A stretch of DNA of 64,000 bases from the NCBI GenBank assembly GCA_036502625.1, contig DASXYG010000095.1, forward strand, positions 62,001-126,000. The letters run 5' to 3'. Each line of letters opens with the position of its first letter. Position 1 is the first letter of the stretch. Of this stretch, positions 33,801 through 41,130 are shown piece by piece. The notes under the pieces were generated by a model, which was not told the DNA's origin, searched no databases, and saw nothing but the letters and a program-made list of their open reading frames with translations. Both the position numbers and the translations under genes were made by a program. Source of the stretch: DASXYG01 sp036502625 (GTDB lineage: Bacteria > Actinomycetota > Actinomycetes > Streptosporangiales > Streptosporangiaceae).

Positions 33801-34836
33801 CGACTCCGCCGATGAGCAGTTCGCCCGCCGCGCCGGGCGCGACCGGCCGCAGTGCCGCGTCCACCACGTGGACGCGCGTGTTGGCGATGGGGAAGCCGAT
33901 GGGGATGACCGGGTCACCGGGGCGGCACTCCCACGCGGTCACATCGACGGCGGCCTCGGTCGGCCCGTACAGGTTGTGCAGCCCGGCGCCGGGCAGCCGC
34001 ACGAAGAACCGCTCGGCGACGTCCGGGGTCAGCGCCTCGCCGCTGCAGATCACCCGGCGTACCGCGCGGCAGTCCTCCACGCCCGGCGCGTCGAGGAACA
34101 CGCGCAGCATGGACGGGACGAAGTGCAGCGTCGTCACCTCCGCGCGGCGCAGCACGTCGACCAGGTACGCGGGGTCGCGGTGCCCGCCGGGGCGGGCGAG
34201 CACGAGCCGGGCCCCGGCCATCAGCGGCCAGAACAGCTCCCACACCGACACGTCGAACCCGATCGGCGTCTTCTGCAGCACCCGGTCGTCCCCGGTCAGC
34301 CCGTACGCGTCCTGCGCCCAGGCCAGCCGGTTCGCGATGGCGGCGTGGGTGTTCATCACCCCTTTGGGCTCGCCGGTCGAGCCGCTCGTGTAGATCACGT
34401 ACGCCAGGTCGCCGGGTCGCGCCCCGCCGTCATCCGGGGCGTCGTCCCCGGCCCCCGCCTCGTCCACCAGCACGACGCGGCCGTTGAAGCCGGGCATCGC
34501 CGTACGGTCGCGTGCCCGGGTGACCAGTACGCGGGCGCCGGAGTCGCGGAGCATGAACGCCAGCCGCGCCACCGGGAGACCGGGCTCCAACGGCAGGTAC
34601 GCGCCCCCGGCCGCCAGCACGCCCAGCAGCGCGACGGGCAGGTCGAGGCACCGTTCCATGCCGACCGCCACGACGGAGCCAGGGCCGACCCCTTCAGCGC
34701 GCAGCCGCCCCGCGACGTCCCGCACCCGCCGCCACAATTGCGCATACGTCAGTCGATCATTTTCGAGTTCGACCGCCACACGATCCGGCCATTTCCGCAT
34801 CTGCGCGCCGACAACATCGTGAATGAGCCCCGTCAT
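30856..34836 (-). CDS. NRPS module: adenylation (Ser code) with embedded FkbM methyltransferase, PCP, condensation
   Basis: 1326 residues. The A domain has A3 at 149-159, N-L-Y-G-P-T-E (288-294), Y-R-T-G-D (376-380) and A10 Lys767 (N-G-K-L-D-R). By-eye specificity residues are D-V-W-H-I-S-L-V-D-K, the classic serine code. Between A8 (394-408) and A10 an FkbM-type SAM methyltransferase is inserted (about 505-700: V-V-D-V-G-A-H-V-G-V-F, L-L-K-I-D-A-E). PCP Ser823 is in L-G-G-N-S-L. The C-terminal C domain has intact H-H-L-V-H-D-G. There is no N-terminal C domain, so this is the starter module. ATG 34836 is preferred to TTG 34839. Confidence 0.9.
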   Translation of the reverse strand: MTGLIHDVVGAQMRKWPDRVAVELENDRLTYAQLWRRVRDVAGRLRAEGVGPGSVVAVGMERCLDLPVALLGVLAAGGAYLPLEPGLPVARLAFMLRDSGARVLVTRARDRTAMPGFNGRVVLVDEAGAGDDAPDDGGARPGDLAYVIYTSGSTGEPKGVMNTHAAIANRLAWAQDAYGLTGDDRVLQKTPIGFDVSVWELFWPLMAGARLVLARPGGHRDPAYLVDVLRRAEVTTLHFVPSMLRVFLDAPGVEDCRAVRRVICSGEALTPDVAERFFVRLPGAGLHNLYGPTEAAVDVTAWECRPGDPVIPIGFPIANTRVHVVDAALRPVAPGAAGELLIGGVAPARGYIGRPALTAERFIPDHLSGRPGARLYRTGDRARWRDDGALEYLGRLDDQVKIRGVRVEPDEVAAVLARHDGVSGAAATAWPDATGQPRLVGYAVPDPERSRPVAGLLRAERAGVPAVRHDLPDGRTVLVPNQSEARFLDREIFDGERYAALGVDPSPGGHVVDVGAHVGVFSLFAAGRGATVYAFEPIPPLFELLRRNTAAHGIDARLFPYGLGDREGEAEFTHYPNLSIMSGRYADPEEDRAVVRAYLGAEPEVERLLDRSLEERRYVRPVRTLSGMLREAGVDRVDLLKIDAEKSEELVIAGVDDADWPRIDQVLVEVHNTDGRLDRLVARLTDLGYRVRAERDPMLDGTGLVMLGAVRTPRAPARPRARTPTRWASPARLVADLRRHAREALPDAMVPAEIVLLEEFPLTPNGKLDRRALPAPPARLDLTGTWTPPEGEAEERLAAIWSALLGRDKPGADDDFFDLGGNSLLANRVVTRVRTDFGVDLPLEEVFTGRTIRRVAAAIAAAPPAGQALPELRPADRDGPLPLSHSQQRLWFLQQLHPGIRAYQFQATIELTGALDEDALSRALTEIVRRHEIYRTTFTDGPEGPRQVIHPPFPVAPPLDDVSGADAPETAARDVTAATVAAEIPVDRLPLVFWRLIRLAPDRHILLHVEHHLVHDGWAFNVFAGELYALYAAYATGRPAPLAEPEAQFADFAVWQRSWLDGPEGERQLAYWRSALAGAPDFLDLPTDHPRTPARRFTGDAPRFAIPAGLADRVRELARAERVTLFTVMLAAFEVLLCHWSGMDDFCLGTGIAGRRERRTEQMLGMLINTVALRADLRGDPPFRELLARARSGLLGAQANQDVPFDRVVTALRPERVPGRHPLCQVMFAFHDAPMPYVPVPGLDVRVTPGIANGTAKVDMNVIAIPEAEQEVGRDAPGGIELIWEYDGDLFDARTVTRAAELYRRLLSAVVAEPGVRISELVMGVP

Positions 34837-35060
34837 CAAAGATCCCCGGACGTATGGCGAATACGACAGCCACCCATTAGAAGCGCGCGACGGCCGCCAT
34901 GTCGACGGCAGTCGCGGTCGTACGGTTTTTCGGACGCCATCTCGGCCGACCGAATCGGCACCCCGACCGAAAATCCCCGCAGCCCGTTGCCATGAGCGCC
35001 CGGCGCTTATCCGGCGCGCCGTACGATCGGCCGGGCGAACACATTGTCAGGAGGCGGACC
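34837..35060. promoter_or_regulatory. Divergent promoter region of the NRPS operon and the PPTase gene
   Basis: 224 nt between the NRPS start (minus) and the PPTase GTG (plus). It contains GGGGATC just before the NRPS ATG and AGGAGG (35049-35054) before the PPTase GTG. I see no clear -35/-10 pair, palindrome or ATTGATCA copy. It must drive both directions, because nothing else lies between. Confidence 0.45.
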
Positions 35061-35690
35061 GTGCTGCTCGACGGGCTTCTTCCGGCCGTGGTGGCCGTCG
35101 CCGAGACCCGCGGCGACCGGCCCGGCACGGTGCTCTACGCGGCCGAGCGCGCGGTCGTCGCGCGCGCCGTGGACACCCGCCGCGGCGAGTTCGCCGCCGT
35201 ACGGCACTGCGCGCGTACGGCACTGCGCGCCTTGGGCGCCGCGCCCGCGCCGATCCTTCCCGGCGAGCGCGGCGCACCGCTCTGGCCTGCGGGAATCGTG
35301 GGCAGCATGACTCATTGCGCCGGATACCGCGCCGCCGCCGTCGCCCGGGCGCGCGACATCGCCGCGCTCGGGATCGACGCCGAACCGGACGAACCGCTCC
35401 CCGAGGGGGTCATCGACGCCGTCGCCCTTCCCGCGGAGCGTGCCGCGATCGGCGTCCTGCCGCCGGGGCCGGTGTGCTGGGACCGTCTGCTGTTCAGCGC
35501 CAAGGAGGCCGTCTACAAGGCGTGGTTCCCGCTGGCCCGAAGATGGCTTGGTTTCGACGACGCGGCTATCGACCTTCATCCGTCCGGGGCATTCCACGCC
35601 CGCCTGCGCGTCAACGGCCCCGTCGACCGGTTCACCGGCAGATGGCACGCCGCGAACGGCCTGATCGTCACCGCAATAGCGGCCACCTGA
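35061..35690 (+). CDS. 4'-phosphopantetheinyl transferase (Sfp/EntD type)
   Basis: About 209 residues. Conserved elements are G-S-M-T-H-C-A-G-Y, the Mg-binding G-I-D-A-E-P, and W-D-R-L-L-F-S-A-K-E-A-V-Y-K-A-W, all in order. The enzyme transfers phosphopantetheine from CoA to the Ser of PCP and ACP domains, here two PCPs and two ACPs. I start at GTG 35061 (AGGAGG, 6 nt spacing, then L-L-D-G-L-L-P as in relatives); the frame extends upstream without homology. It is transcribed away from the NRPS operon. Confidence 0.9.
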   Translation: MLLDGLLPAVVAVAETRGDRPGTVLYAAERAVVARAVDTRRGEFAAVRHCARTALRALGAAPAPILPGERGAPLWPAGIVGSMTHCAGYRAAAVARARDIAALGIDAEPDEPLPEGVIDAVALPAERAAIGVLPPGPVCWDRLLFSAKEAVYKAWFPLARRWLGFDDAAIDLHPSGAFHARLRVNGPVDRFTGRWHAANGLIVTAIAAT

Positions 35691-35762
35691 GAAATGCGAA
35701 ACTCGGCGACTCGAATACGGGTCCCGAAACGCTGGCCACATGAGGACAATTTCATTGAAAGG

Positions 35763-35779
35763 GATCATCGGAAATGATC
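35763..35779. promoter_or_regulatory. Inverted repeat upstream of the secreted hydrolase gene
   Basis: GATCAT (35763-35768) and ATGATC (35774-35779) are perfect arms around CGGAA. It lies 66 nt before the CocE/NonD start and 73 nt after the PPTase stop. It could be an operator or a weak hairpin; no T-run follows. Confidence 0.3.
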
Positions 35780-35844
35780 TGTTTAAGGGCGATCACTGAA
35801 TAGCCGTATCCCGGATTCCGGTGCCGTCCGCTGAAGGTGGTCCC

Positions 35845-37776
35845 ATGATGAGAACGAACCGCGGCCGGGCGTTCGCCTGCGCCGGGTGCGCCGCCGTCGT
35901 CCTGCTCTGCGCGCCTCAGGCGGTCCCCCAGGCCGCGCGCTTACCGGCGGCGGCCCCGTCGCCCGGCGCCCGGAGCTGCGCGATCACCAAGCAGCCGGAC
36001 GCCCACGCACGGATGCGCGACGGCACCATGCTCGCCGCCGACGTCTACCGCCCGCGGGCGCCGGGGAAGTACCCCGTGGTCCTGATGCGCACTCAGTACG
36101 GCAAGGACGGCCCGCCGAACCAGCCGTCGCGGTATCTGTCACCGGCGTGGCTCGCCGGGCGGTGCTTCATCGTCGCCGTGCAGGACGTCCGCGGGCAGTA
36201 CGCGTCCGCCGGCGTGTTCTCCGAGTTCAAGCAGGACCTCAACGACGGCTACGACTCCGTCGAATGGGCCGCGCGGCTGCCCGGGTCGAACGGGAAGGTC
36301 GGCATGTACGGCTCCTCGTACGTCGGCGCCGCGACATGGCTGGCCGCGGAGACGAGGCCGCCGCATCTCGTGACGATCGTTCCGTACAACACGGCCGGCG
36401 ACTATTACGAGGGGTGGAACTACGAGGGCGGCGAGTTCCGCCTCGGGTTCATCGAGGACTGGTCGATGGACACGATCGTCCACTCGGCCGCGATCAACCG
36501 GGGCGACACCGCGCTGGCCGCGCGGCTGGAGACCGACTACAAGGACATCGCCCGGTGGATGAACTACACGCCGTACAACCGCTTCCCGCCGTACAAGCCC
36601 GGCGACCCGCACGTCGCGCCGTACTTCTTCGACTGGGTCGAGCACTCCACCGACGACGCGTACTGGACGTCCATCGCCCCCGACCGCCACTACTCCCAGA
36701 TCCCGCTGCCGGTCCTGGACGTCGAGGGCTGGTATGACGCGTTCCTCGACGGCGGCCTGGGCAACTTCACCGGCATGACCGCCCATGGCGGCTCGGCGGC
36801 CGCGCGCGCCGGGCAGCGCATGGTCATCGGCCCGTGGGACCACCAGACGTGGTCGCGGGTGCCGCTGAACCTCTACCGCCCGGCGCCGATGCTCGCCGCC
36901 ATGGACACGGCGGGCCGCTACCCCATGCAGCAGGTCATGGCCGCCTGGTTCGACCATTTCCTGCGCGGCAGCCGGAACGGCGTCAGCAACGGCAAGCCGA
37001 CCGTCGACTACTTCGAGATGGGCACGAACGTCTGGCGCCGCGCCGCGGCCTGGCCCATCCCCGGCACCCGCTTCACCCGCTACTACCTGGGCAGTACCGG
37101 GCACGCCGCCGGGATCAGGGGCGACGGCTCACTCGGCACGCGCCCGCCCGGTCCCGGCCGTACGCCGGACCACTACACCTACGACCCGCGCGACCCGGTG
37201 CCCTCGACGGGCGGCCACTCCTGCTGCGTGAACACCGCCGGGCAGCAGGGACCGTACGACCAGGAGACGATCGAGGCGCGGCCGGACGTCCTCGTCTACA
37301 CCAGCCCCGCGCTGACCGCGGCCACACACGTCACCGGGCCGATCAGCGTCGACCTCTACGCCTCGTCGTCGGCGCCGGACACCGACTGGACGGCCAAGCT
37401 CGTCGACGTCGCCCCCGACCTCACGGCGCGGAACCTCAACAACGGCATCCTCCGGGCGAGCTTCCGCAAGTCCCTGGCGCACCCGACGCCGATCGTGCCG
37501 GGCAAGGTGTACCGCTACCGGATCAAGATCTGGCCCACCTCGAACGTGTTCCTGGCCGGCCACAAGATCAGGCTGGAGATCTCCTCCAGCGACTCCCCGC
37601 AGTTCGCGCCGAACCCCAACACCGGCGACCGGTTCGGAGTGAGCGCCCGTACCCGTACCGCGCGCCAGCGGATCTATCACGATGCGGCGTACCCGTCGTC
37701 GGTGACCCTGCCGATCGTCCCGGCCGATCGCCTCGGCCCCGCCTACCACCAGAGCCCCGTGACCGGCCTGCGGTGA
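35845..37776 (+). CDS. Secreted CocE/NonD-family hydrolase (X-Pro dipeptidyl-peptidase-like)
   Basis: 643 residues. The N-terminus has Arg residues, a hydrophobic core (A-C-A-G-C-A-A-V-V-L-L-C-A) and an Ala-rich cleavage region, so it is probably exported. The peptidase S15 fold shows the nucleophile Ser158 in Y-G-S-S-Y-V-G, D-V-E-G-W-Y-D in the middle and G-P-W-D-H with the His, followed by the C-terminal jelly-roll domain (H-K-I-R-L-E-I-S-S-S). Such enzymes cleave X-Pro peptides or esters. Lying between PPTase and exporter genes, it may trim the exported product or give self-resistance; this is inference. Confidence 0.85.
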   Translation: MMRTNRGRAFACAGCAAVVLLCAPQAVPQAARLPAAAPSPGARSCAITKQPDAHARMRDGTMLAADVYRPRAPGKYPVVLMRTQYGKDGPPNQPSRYLSPAWLAGRCFIVAVQDVRGQYASAGVFSEFKQDLNDGYDSVEWAARLPGSNGKVGMYGSSYVGAATWLAAETRPPHLVTIVPYNTAGDYYEGWNYEGGEFRLGFIEDWSMDTIVHSAAINRGDTALAARLETDYKDIARWMNYTPYNRFPPYKPGDPHVAPYFFDWVEHSTDDAYWTSIAPDRHYSQIPLPVLDVEGWYDAFLDGGLGNFTGMTAHGGSAAARAGQRMVIGPWDHQTWSRVPLNLYRPAPMLAAMDTAGRYPMQQVMAAWFDHFLRGSRNGVSNGKPTVDYFEMGTNVWRRAAAWPIPGTRFTRYYLGSTGHAAGIRGDGSLGTRPPGPGRTPDHYTYDPRDPVPSTGGHSCCVNTAGQQGPYDQETIEARPDVLVYTSPALTAATHVTGPISVDLYASSSAPDTDWTAKLVDVAPDLTARNLNNGILRASFRKSLAHPTPIVPGKVYRYRIKIWPTSNVFLAGHKIRLEISSSDSPQFAPNPNTGDRFGVSARTRTARQRIYHDAAYPSSVTLPIVPADRLGPAYHQSPVTGLR

Positions 37777-37780
37777 CCGG

Positions 37781-39037
37781 TCACGCGGCGCGGCCGCGGT
37801 CCACCGGCTCCGGGAGGCCGCGCATGGAGCGCAGCGGCGACAGGAACACCGGTACGAACGTCACCGTCATGCCCGCGGCCGCGACCCACAGGACCGGGCG
37901 CACGCCGACCATCGACGCCAGCGCGCCCCCCGCGAACGCGCCGAGCGGCATCGTGCCCCAGACGAAGAACCTCATCGTGGCGTTCACCCGCCCGAGCAGG
38001 CGTTCCGGGCACAGCCACTGGCGGAAACTGACCTGCGCCACGTTGTACACCGCGGAGCCGAAGAGGACCCCGAACTCGCCCATCGCGGCGAGCCACAACC
38101 GCCAGTCGTCATGGGCCAGCGGGGTGAGCAGCGCGAACGGCCCGGCGCACGCCATGCTCACCCAGATGACCCGCCCGTGGCCGAGCGACCCGGCGATCCG
38201 GCGCGCGAAGAACGCGCCGGCGATGCCGCCGACCGCGCCGACGGTGAAGAACAGGCCGACGGTGCCCGCGCGCAGATGGAGCTCGCTGGACAGCAGGACG
38301 ATCATCATCGGCTGGGTGGCCGTACGGAACAGGTTGGCCGCCCCCGTGCATCCGGCGATCGCGCGCAACTGGCGGTGGCCGAGCACGAAGCGCAGCCCCT
38401 CGACGATCTCGCGCCCGAGGTTGCGGCCGGGCTCGGCGGCGGGCTTGGGCTCGCGTTTCCTGATGCGCCAGATCCAGGCCGCCGACCAGGCGAAGCATGC
38501 GGCGTTGGCGACGACGGCGTACGACGCGGAGAGGACCTGGACGGCGAACCCGCCCACCGTCGGGCCGCCCATCTCCGCGGCCGACTGCGTGGCGGCCAGC
38601 TTCGCGTTGCCCTCGACGAGCCGGTCCCACCCGACCAGATGCGGCAGGTAGCTCTGGTACGCGACGTCGAAGCACACGGTCAGCACGCCATAGCCGAGCG
38701 CCACCGCGTAGAGCTGCGCCAGGCTGAGCAGGCCGAAAGCGGCGGCGGCCGGCAATGAGCCGAGGGCGAGCGCGCGCCCGGCGTCCGCGAGGATCAGCAC
38801 CGGCCGCCGGCGCACCCGGTCGAGCAGCGCCCCCGCCGGCAGGCCGAACGCCAGGAAGGACGCGGTGAGGGCCGCGGAGACCAGGCCCACCTGGAACGGC
38901 GTGGCGCGCAGCGCGGTCGTGGCCACGAGCGGCAGCGTGAACAGGCTCGTCGTCGCCCCGATCTGGCTTGCCGCGTCCCCGACCCACAGCCTGCGGAAAT
39001 CCCGGTGGAAGAGCAGGCTGCCCGACGCGCTGCTCAT
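37781..39037 (-). CDS. MFS exporter (EntS-like, MFS_3 family)
   Basis: 418 residues with about 12 predicted membrane helices and the MFS_3 pattern (F-R-R-L-W-V-G-D-A-A-S-Q-I-G near the start, D-R-V-R-R-R-P between helices 2 and 3). Relatives export enterobactin, macrolides and peptides. Its position beside the NRPS/PKS genes makes it the likely exporter of the product. It converges on the hydrolase gene with 4 nt between stops. I use ATG 39037; the ribosome binding site is weak. Confidence 0.85.
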   Translation of the reverse strand: MSSASGSLLFHRDFRRLWVGDAASQIGATTSLFTLPLVATTALRATPFQVGLVSAALTASFLAFGLPAGALLDRVRRRPVLILADAGRALALGSLPAAAAFGLLSLAQLYAVALGYGVLTVCFDVAYQSYLPHLVGWDRLVEGNAKLAATQSAAEMGGPTVGGFAVQVLSASYAVVANAACFAWSAAWIWRIRKREPKPAAEPGRNLGREIVEGLRFVLGHRQLRAIAGCTGAANLFRTATQPMMIVLLSSELHLRAGTVGLFFTVGAVGGIAGAFFARRIAGSLGHGRVIWVSMACAGPFALLTPLAHDDWRLWLAAMGEFGVLFGSAVYNVAQVSFRQWLCPERLLGRVNATMRFFVWGTMPLGAFAGGALASMVGVRPVLWVAAAGMTVTFVPVFLSPLRSMRGLPEPVDRGRAA

Positions 39038-39315
39038 CGAGCCGCGAATGGAAGAGAACAGCGACCAGTTCCGGACCGAAATACCATCACCGCCGTAATC
39101 CGCGATCCCGTAGCCGGTACGAGCCCGGACACGAAACCCCCTGTCAACCTCTCCCCTCGCCCGCACCGCCGAACGCGGGACCACGAGGCCGACACTGGCC
39201 GCGGTCCGGTGGTGACGTACGCGGCGTGGCCGGAAACGGCGATTGCGCGATGCGCGGCGGGCCGCGCTGTCACGCTGGACGCGCGGCATATCACGGTGCG
39301 TCGATGGGAGCGTCC

Positions 39316-40410
39316 ATGGCCGGCTGGATCGGATGGCTGATACCGCTCGTCGTCGCCGCGATCGCGGCCTGGGCGACCTTGCGCGCGCGCCGGCGCTACA
39401 AGGCCAGGCTCGAGATGGTCGACGCGAGGTCCGTCGCGCCGTCGCCGGTCGCCGTACCGTCCGATCCGGGTTCGCCGCCCGTCACGCCCGCCGACCGGCT
39501 GGGCGTCTCCCTCCTCGAACTGGACGTCCCGGACGATCCGGTGGAGATGGGGATGACGACCGACCCGCCGGTCCTCGACGTGAAGGTGCTGAACCGCGGC
39601 GGCGAGACGGCGGTCATCTCGGAGATGGCCGTGGAGATCACCTGGGCGCGGCGCTTCGCGGTGCTGGACCGGCTGACCCCGTACGTCGACTACAGCGGCT
39701 TCGTCGCGCTGCCGCCGTCGGCGACGTACGAGGTGGGGCTTCCCGACCCGGGCGGCGCGGCGGGCACACAGGTGCGGCGCGGGATCTCGCACACGATCGC
39801 GCCCGGCGAGGCGGATCGGATCAGGGTGCTCCTGCGGACGGAGTTCCCGCGCAGCGCGACCGAGGTCTACCTGATGCCCGGCGCCGTCTCCGTCTACCTG
39901 CTCCGCCTGCGCCTGGTGCACGGCTCGCGCGGCGCGGAACTGCGCACGCGCCCGATCGGCGTCGCCTGCCCGGGCAACCGGTTCTACGTACCGCGCGCCG
40001 ATCGGCTGCGTACGGAGATCGGCGAGTTCGAGGAGAAGGTCCAGGAGGTCCGCAGGCGGCTCGAAGAGGCAATGGCGTACGACAAGGAACTTCGCGGGCG
40101 GCTCCCGCTCGACTGGGCCGCCGCGCCGCCGCGCCGCGAGGAGTTCCCCGACCGTATCGGCGACCTGAGGCTCACCGACCTGCACGACGCCTTCTGGATC
40201 CCGGACCAGGCCATCAACGCCCATCTGGAGAAAGCCGAGGCGCTCTGCCGGGACGCGGCCGAGTCCCTCTCCCCCGACATGCCCGACGGCCTGCACCAGT
40301 TCATCCCCCTGGCCCACACCCAGGCGACGGAGATCGCCGCCCTCCGCGAAGAACGGCGAACCCAGCGGCCACCAGACGACGACAGCCCGGTCGAGCCTTC
40401 TTCGCCGTAG
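39316..40410 (+). CDS. Membrane-anchored protein of unknown function
   Basis: 364 residues. One N-terminal transmembrane helix (W-I-G-W-L-I-P-L-V-V-A-A-I-A-A-W) is followed by a basic stretch, a Pro/Ser linker and a beta-rich domain to about residue 240. A charged helical segment then looks like a coiled coil (E-I-G-E-F-E-E-K-V-Q-E-V-R-R-R-L-E-E). Topology would place the body in the cytoplasm. GGGAG lies 6 nt before ATG 39316. I recognise no family, and the neighbours give no hint. Confidence 0.7.
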   Translation: MAGWIGWLIPLVVAAIAAWATLRARRRYKARLEMVDARSVAPSPVAVPSDPGSPPVTPADRLGVSLLELDVPDDPVEMGMTTDPPVLDVKVLNRGGETAVISEMAVEITWARRFAVLDRLTPYVDYSGFVALPPSATYEVGLPDPGGAAGTQVRRGISHTIAPGEADRIRVLLRTEFPRSATEVYLMPGAVSVYLLRLRLVHGSRGAELRTRPIGVACPGNRFYVPRADRLRTEIGEFEEKVQEVRRRLEEAMAYDKELRGRLPLDWAAAPPRREEFPDRIGDLRLTDLHDAFWIPDQAINAHLEKAEALCRDAAESLSPDMPDGLHQFIPLAHTQATEIAALREERRTQRPPDDDSPVEPSSP

Positions 40411-40515
40411 GCACGCCCCGGAAGGGGCCCCCGGCCACCCCGACGGCGACGTGATCAGCGGCGGGCAGGTCCTCCGTTCGGATCGTCCTCAGGGCCTGAC
40501 CCGAAGGGCCGCCGG

Positions 40516-41130
40516 TCACAGGAGGCCGGACTGGTGGTAGAGGGCGCGGAGGTAGCGGCGCATCTCGGTGGCGTCCGGCGGGTCGGGCTGGAGGACCCGG
40601 TACGTTACCGCCCCGGCCATCATGTCGATCAGGACCTCGACGTCGGTGTCGGACGGAATGGTGCCGTCGCGCTTGGCCTGCTCGAGCATCGTGGCGGTCG
40701 CCCGGCGGCGCGGGACGATGTAGTGGCGCCAGTAGGTCTCCATCAGCGACGGGTGGCTGACGCTGGAGCCGAAGACCTGGGAGACCAGGGCGCGGAACTC
40801 GGGGCTGGCGGCGGCTTCGGCCTGCTGGTCCAGCATGCGTTCGGCGAGTTCGCGTACGGGCATCGCGGCGAGCTCGTCGTTGGCCGGCCAGTTGCGGGTC
40901 TCGACAGCCGCCTCGATCGCCTGGGCGATCAGGTCGTCCTTCGACGACCAGCGGCGGTAGACCGTCAGCTTGCCGACGCCGGCGCGTTTGGCGATCCGCT
41001 CGATGCTGGCGCCGTCCGCGCCGCGCTCGACGAACAGCTCGTACGCCGCCCGGAGGATGGCCGCCTCGACGGCGGGGTCGCGCGGGCGGCCCCGGCTACG
41101 CGACCCCGGATCGGATCCCGCCCCGCTCAT
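40516..41130 (-). CDS. TetR/AcrR-family transcriptional regulator
   Basis: 204 residues. Helix-turn-helix A-S-I-E-R-I-A-K-R-A-G-V-G-K-L-T-V-Y-R-R-W followed by S-S-K-D-D-L-I, and a TetR_C-like ligand domain. Its ATG overlaps the stop of the FAD monooxygenase gene (ATGA), so the two are co-translated from one message. A perfect palindrome before the monooxygenase (42664-42673) is the likely operator. Confidence 0.88.
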   Translation of the reverse strand: MSGAGSDPGSRSRGRPRDPAVEAAILRAAYELFVERGADGASIERIAKRAGVGKLTVYRRWSSKDDLIAQAIEAAVETRNWPANDELAAMPVRELAERMLDQQAEAAASPEFRALVSQVFGSSVSHPSLMETYWRHYIVPRRRATATMLEQAKRDGTIPSDTDVEVLIDMMAGAVTYRVLQPDPPDATEMRRYLRALYHQSGLL

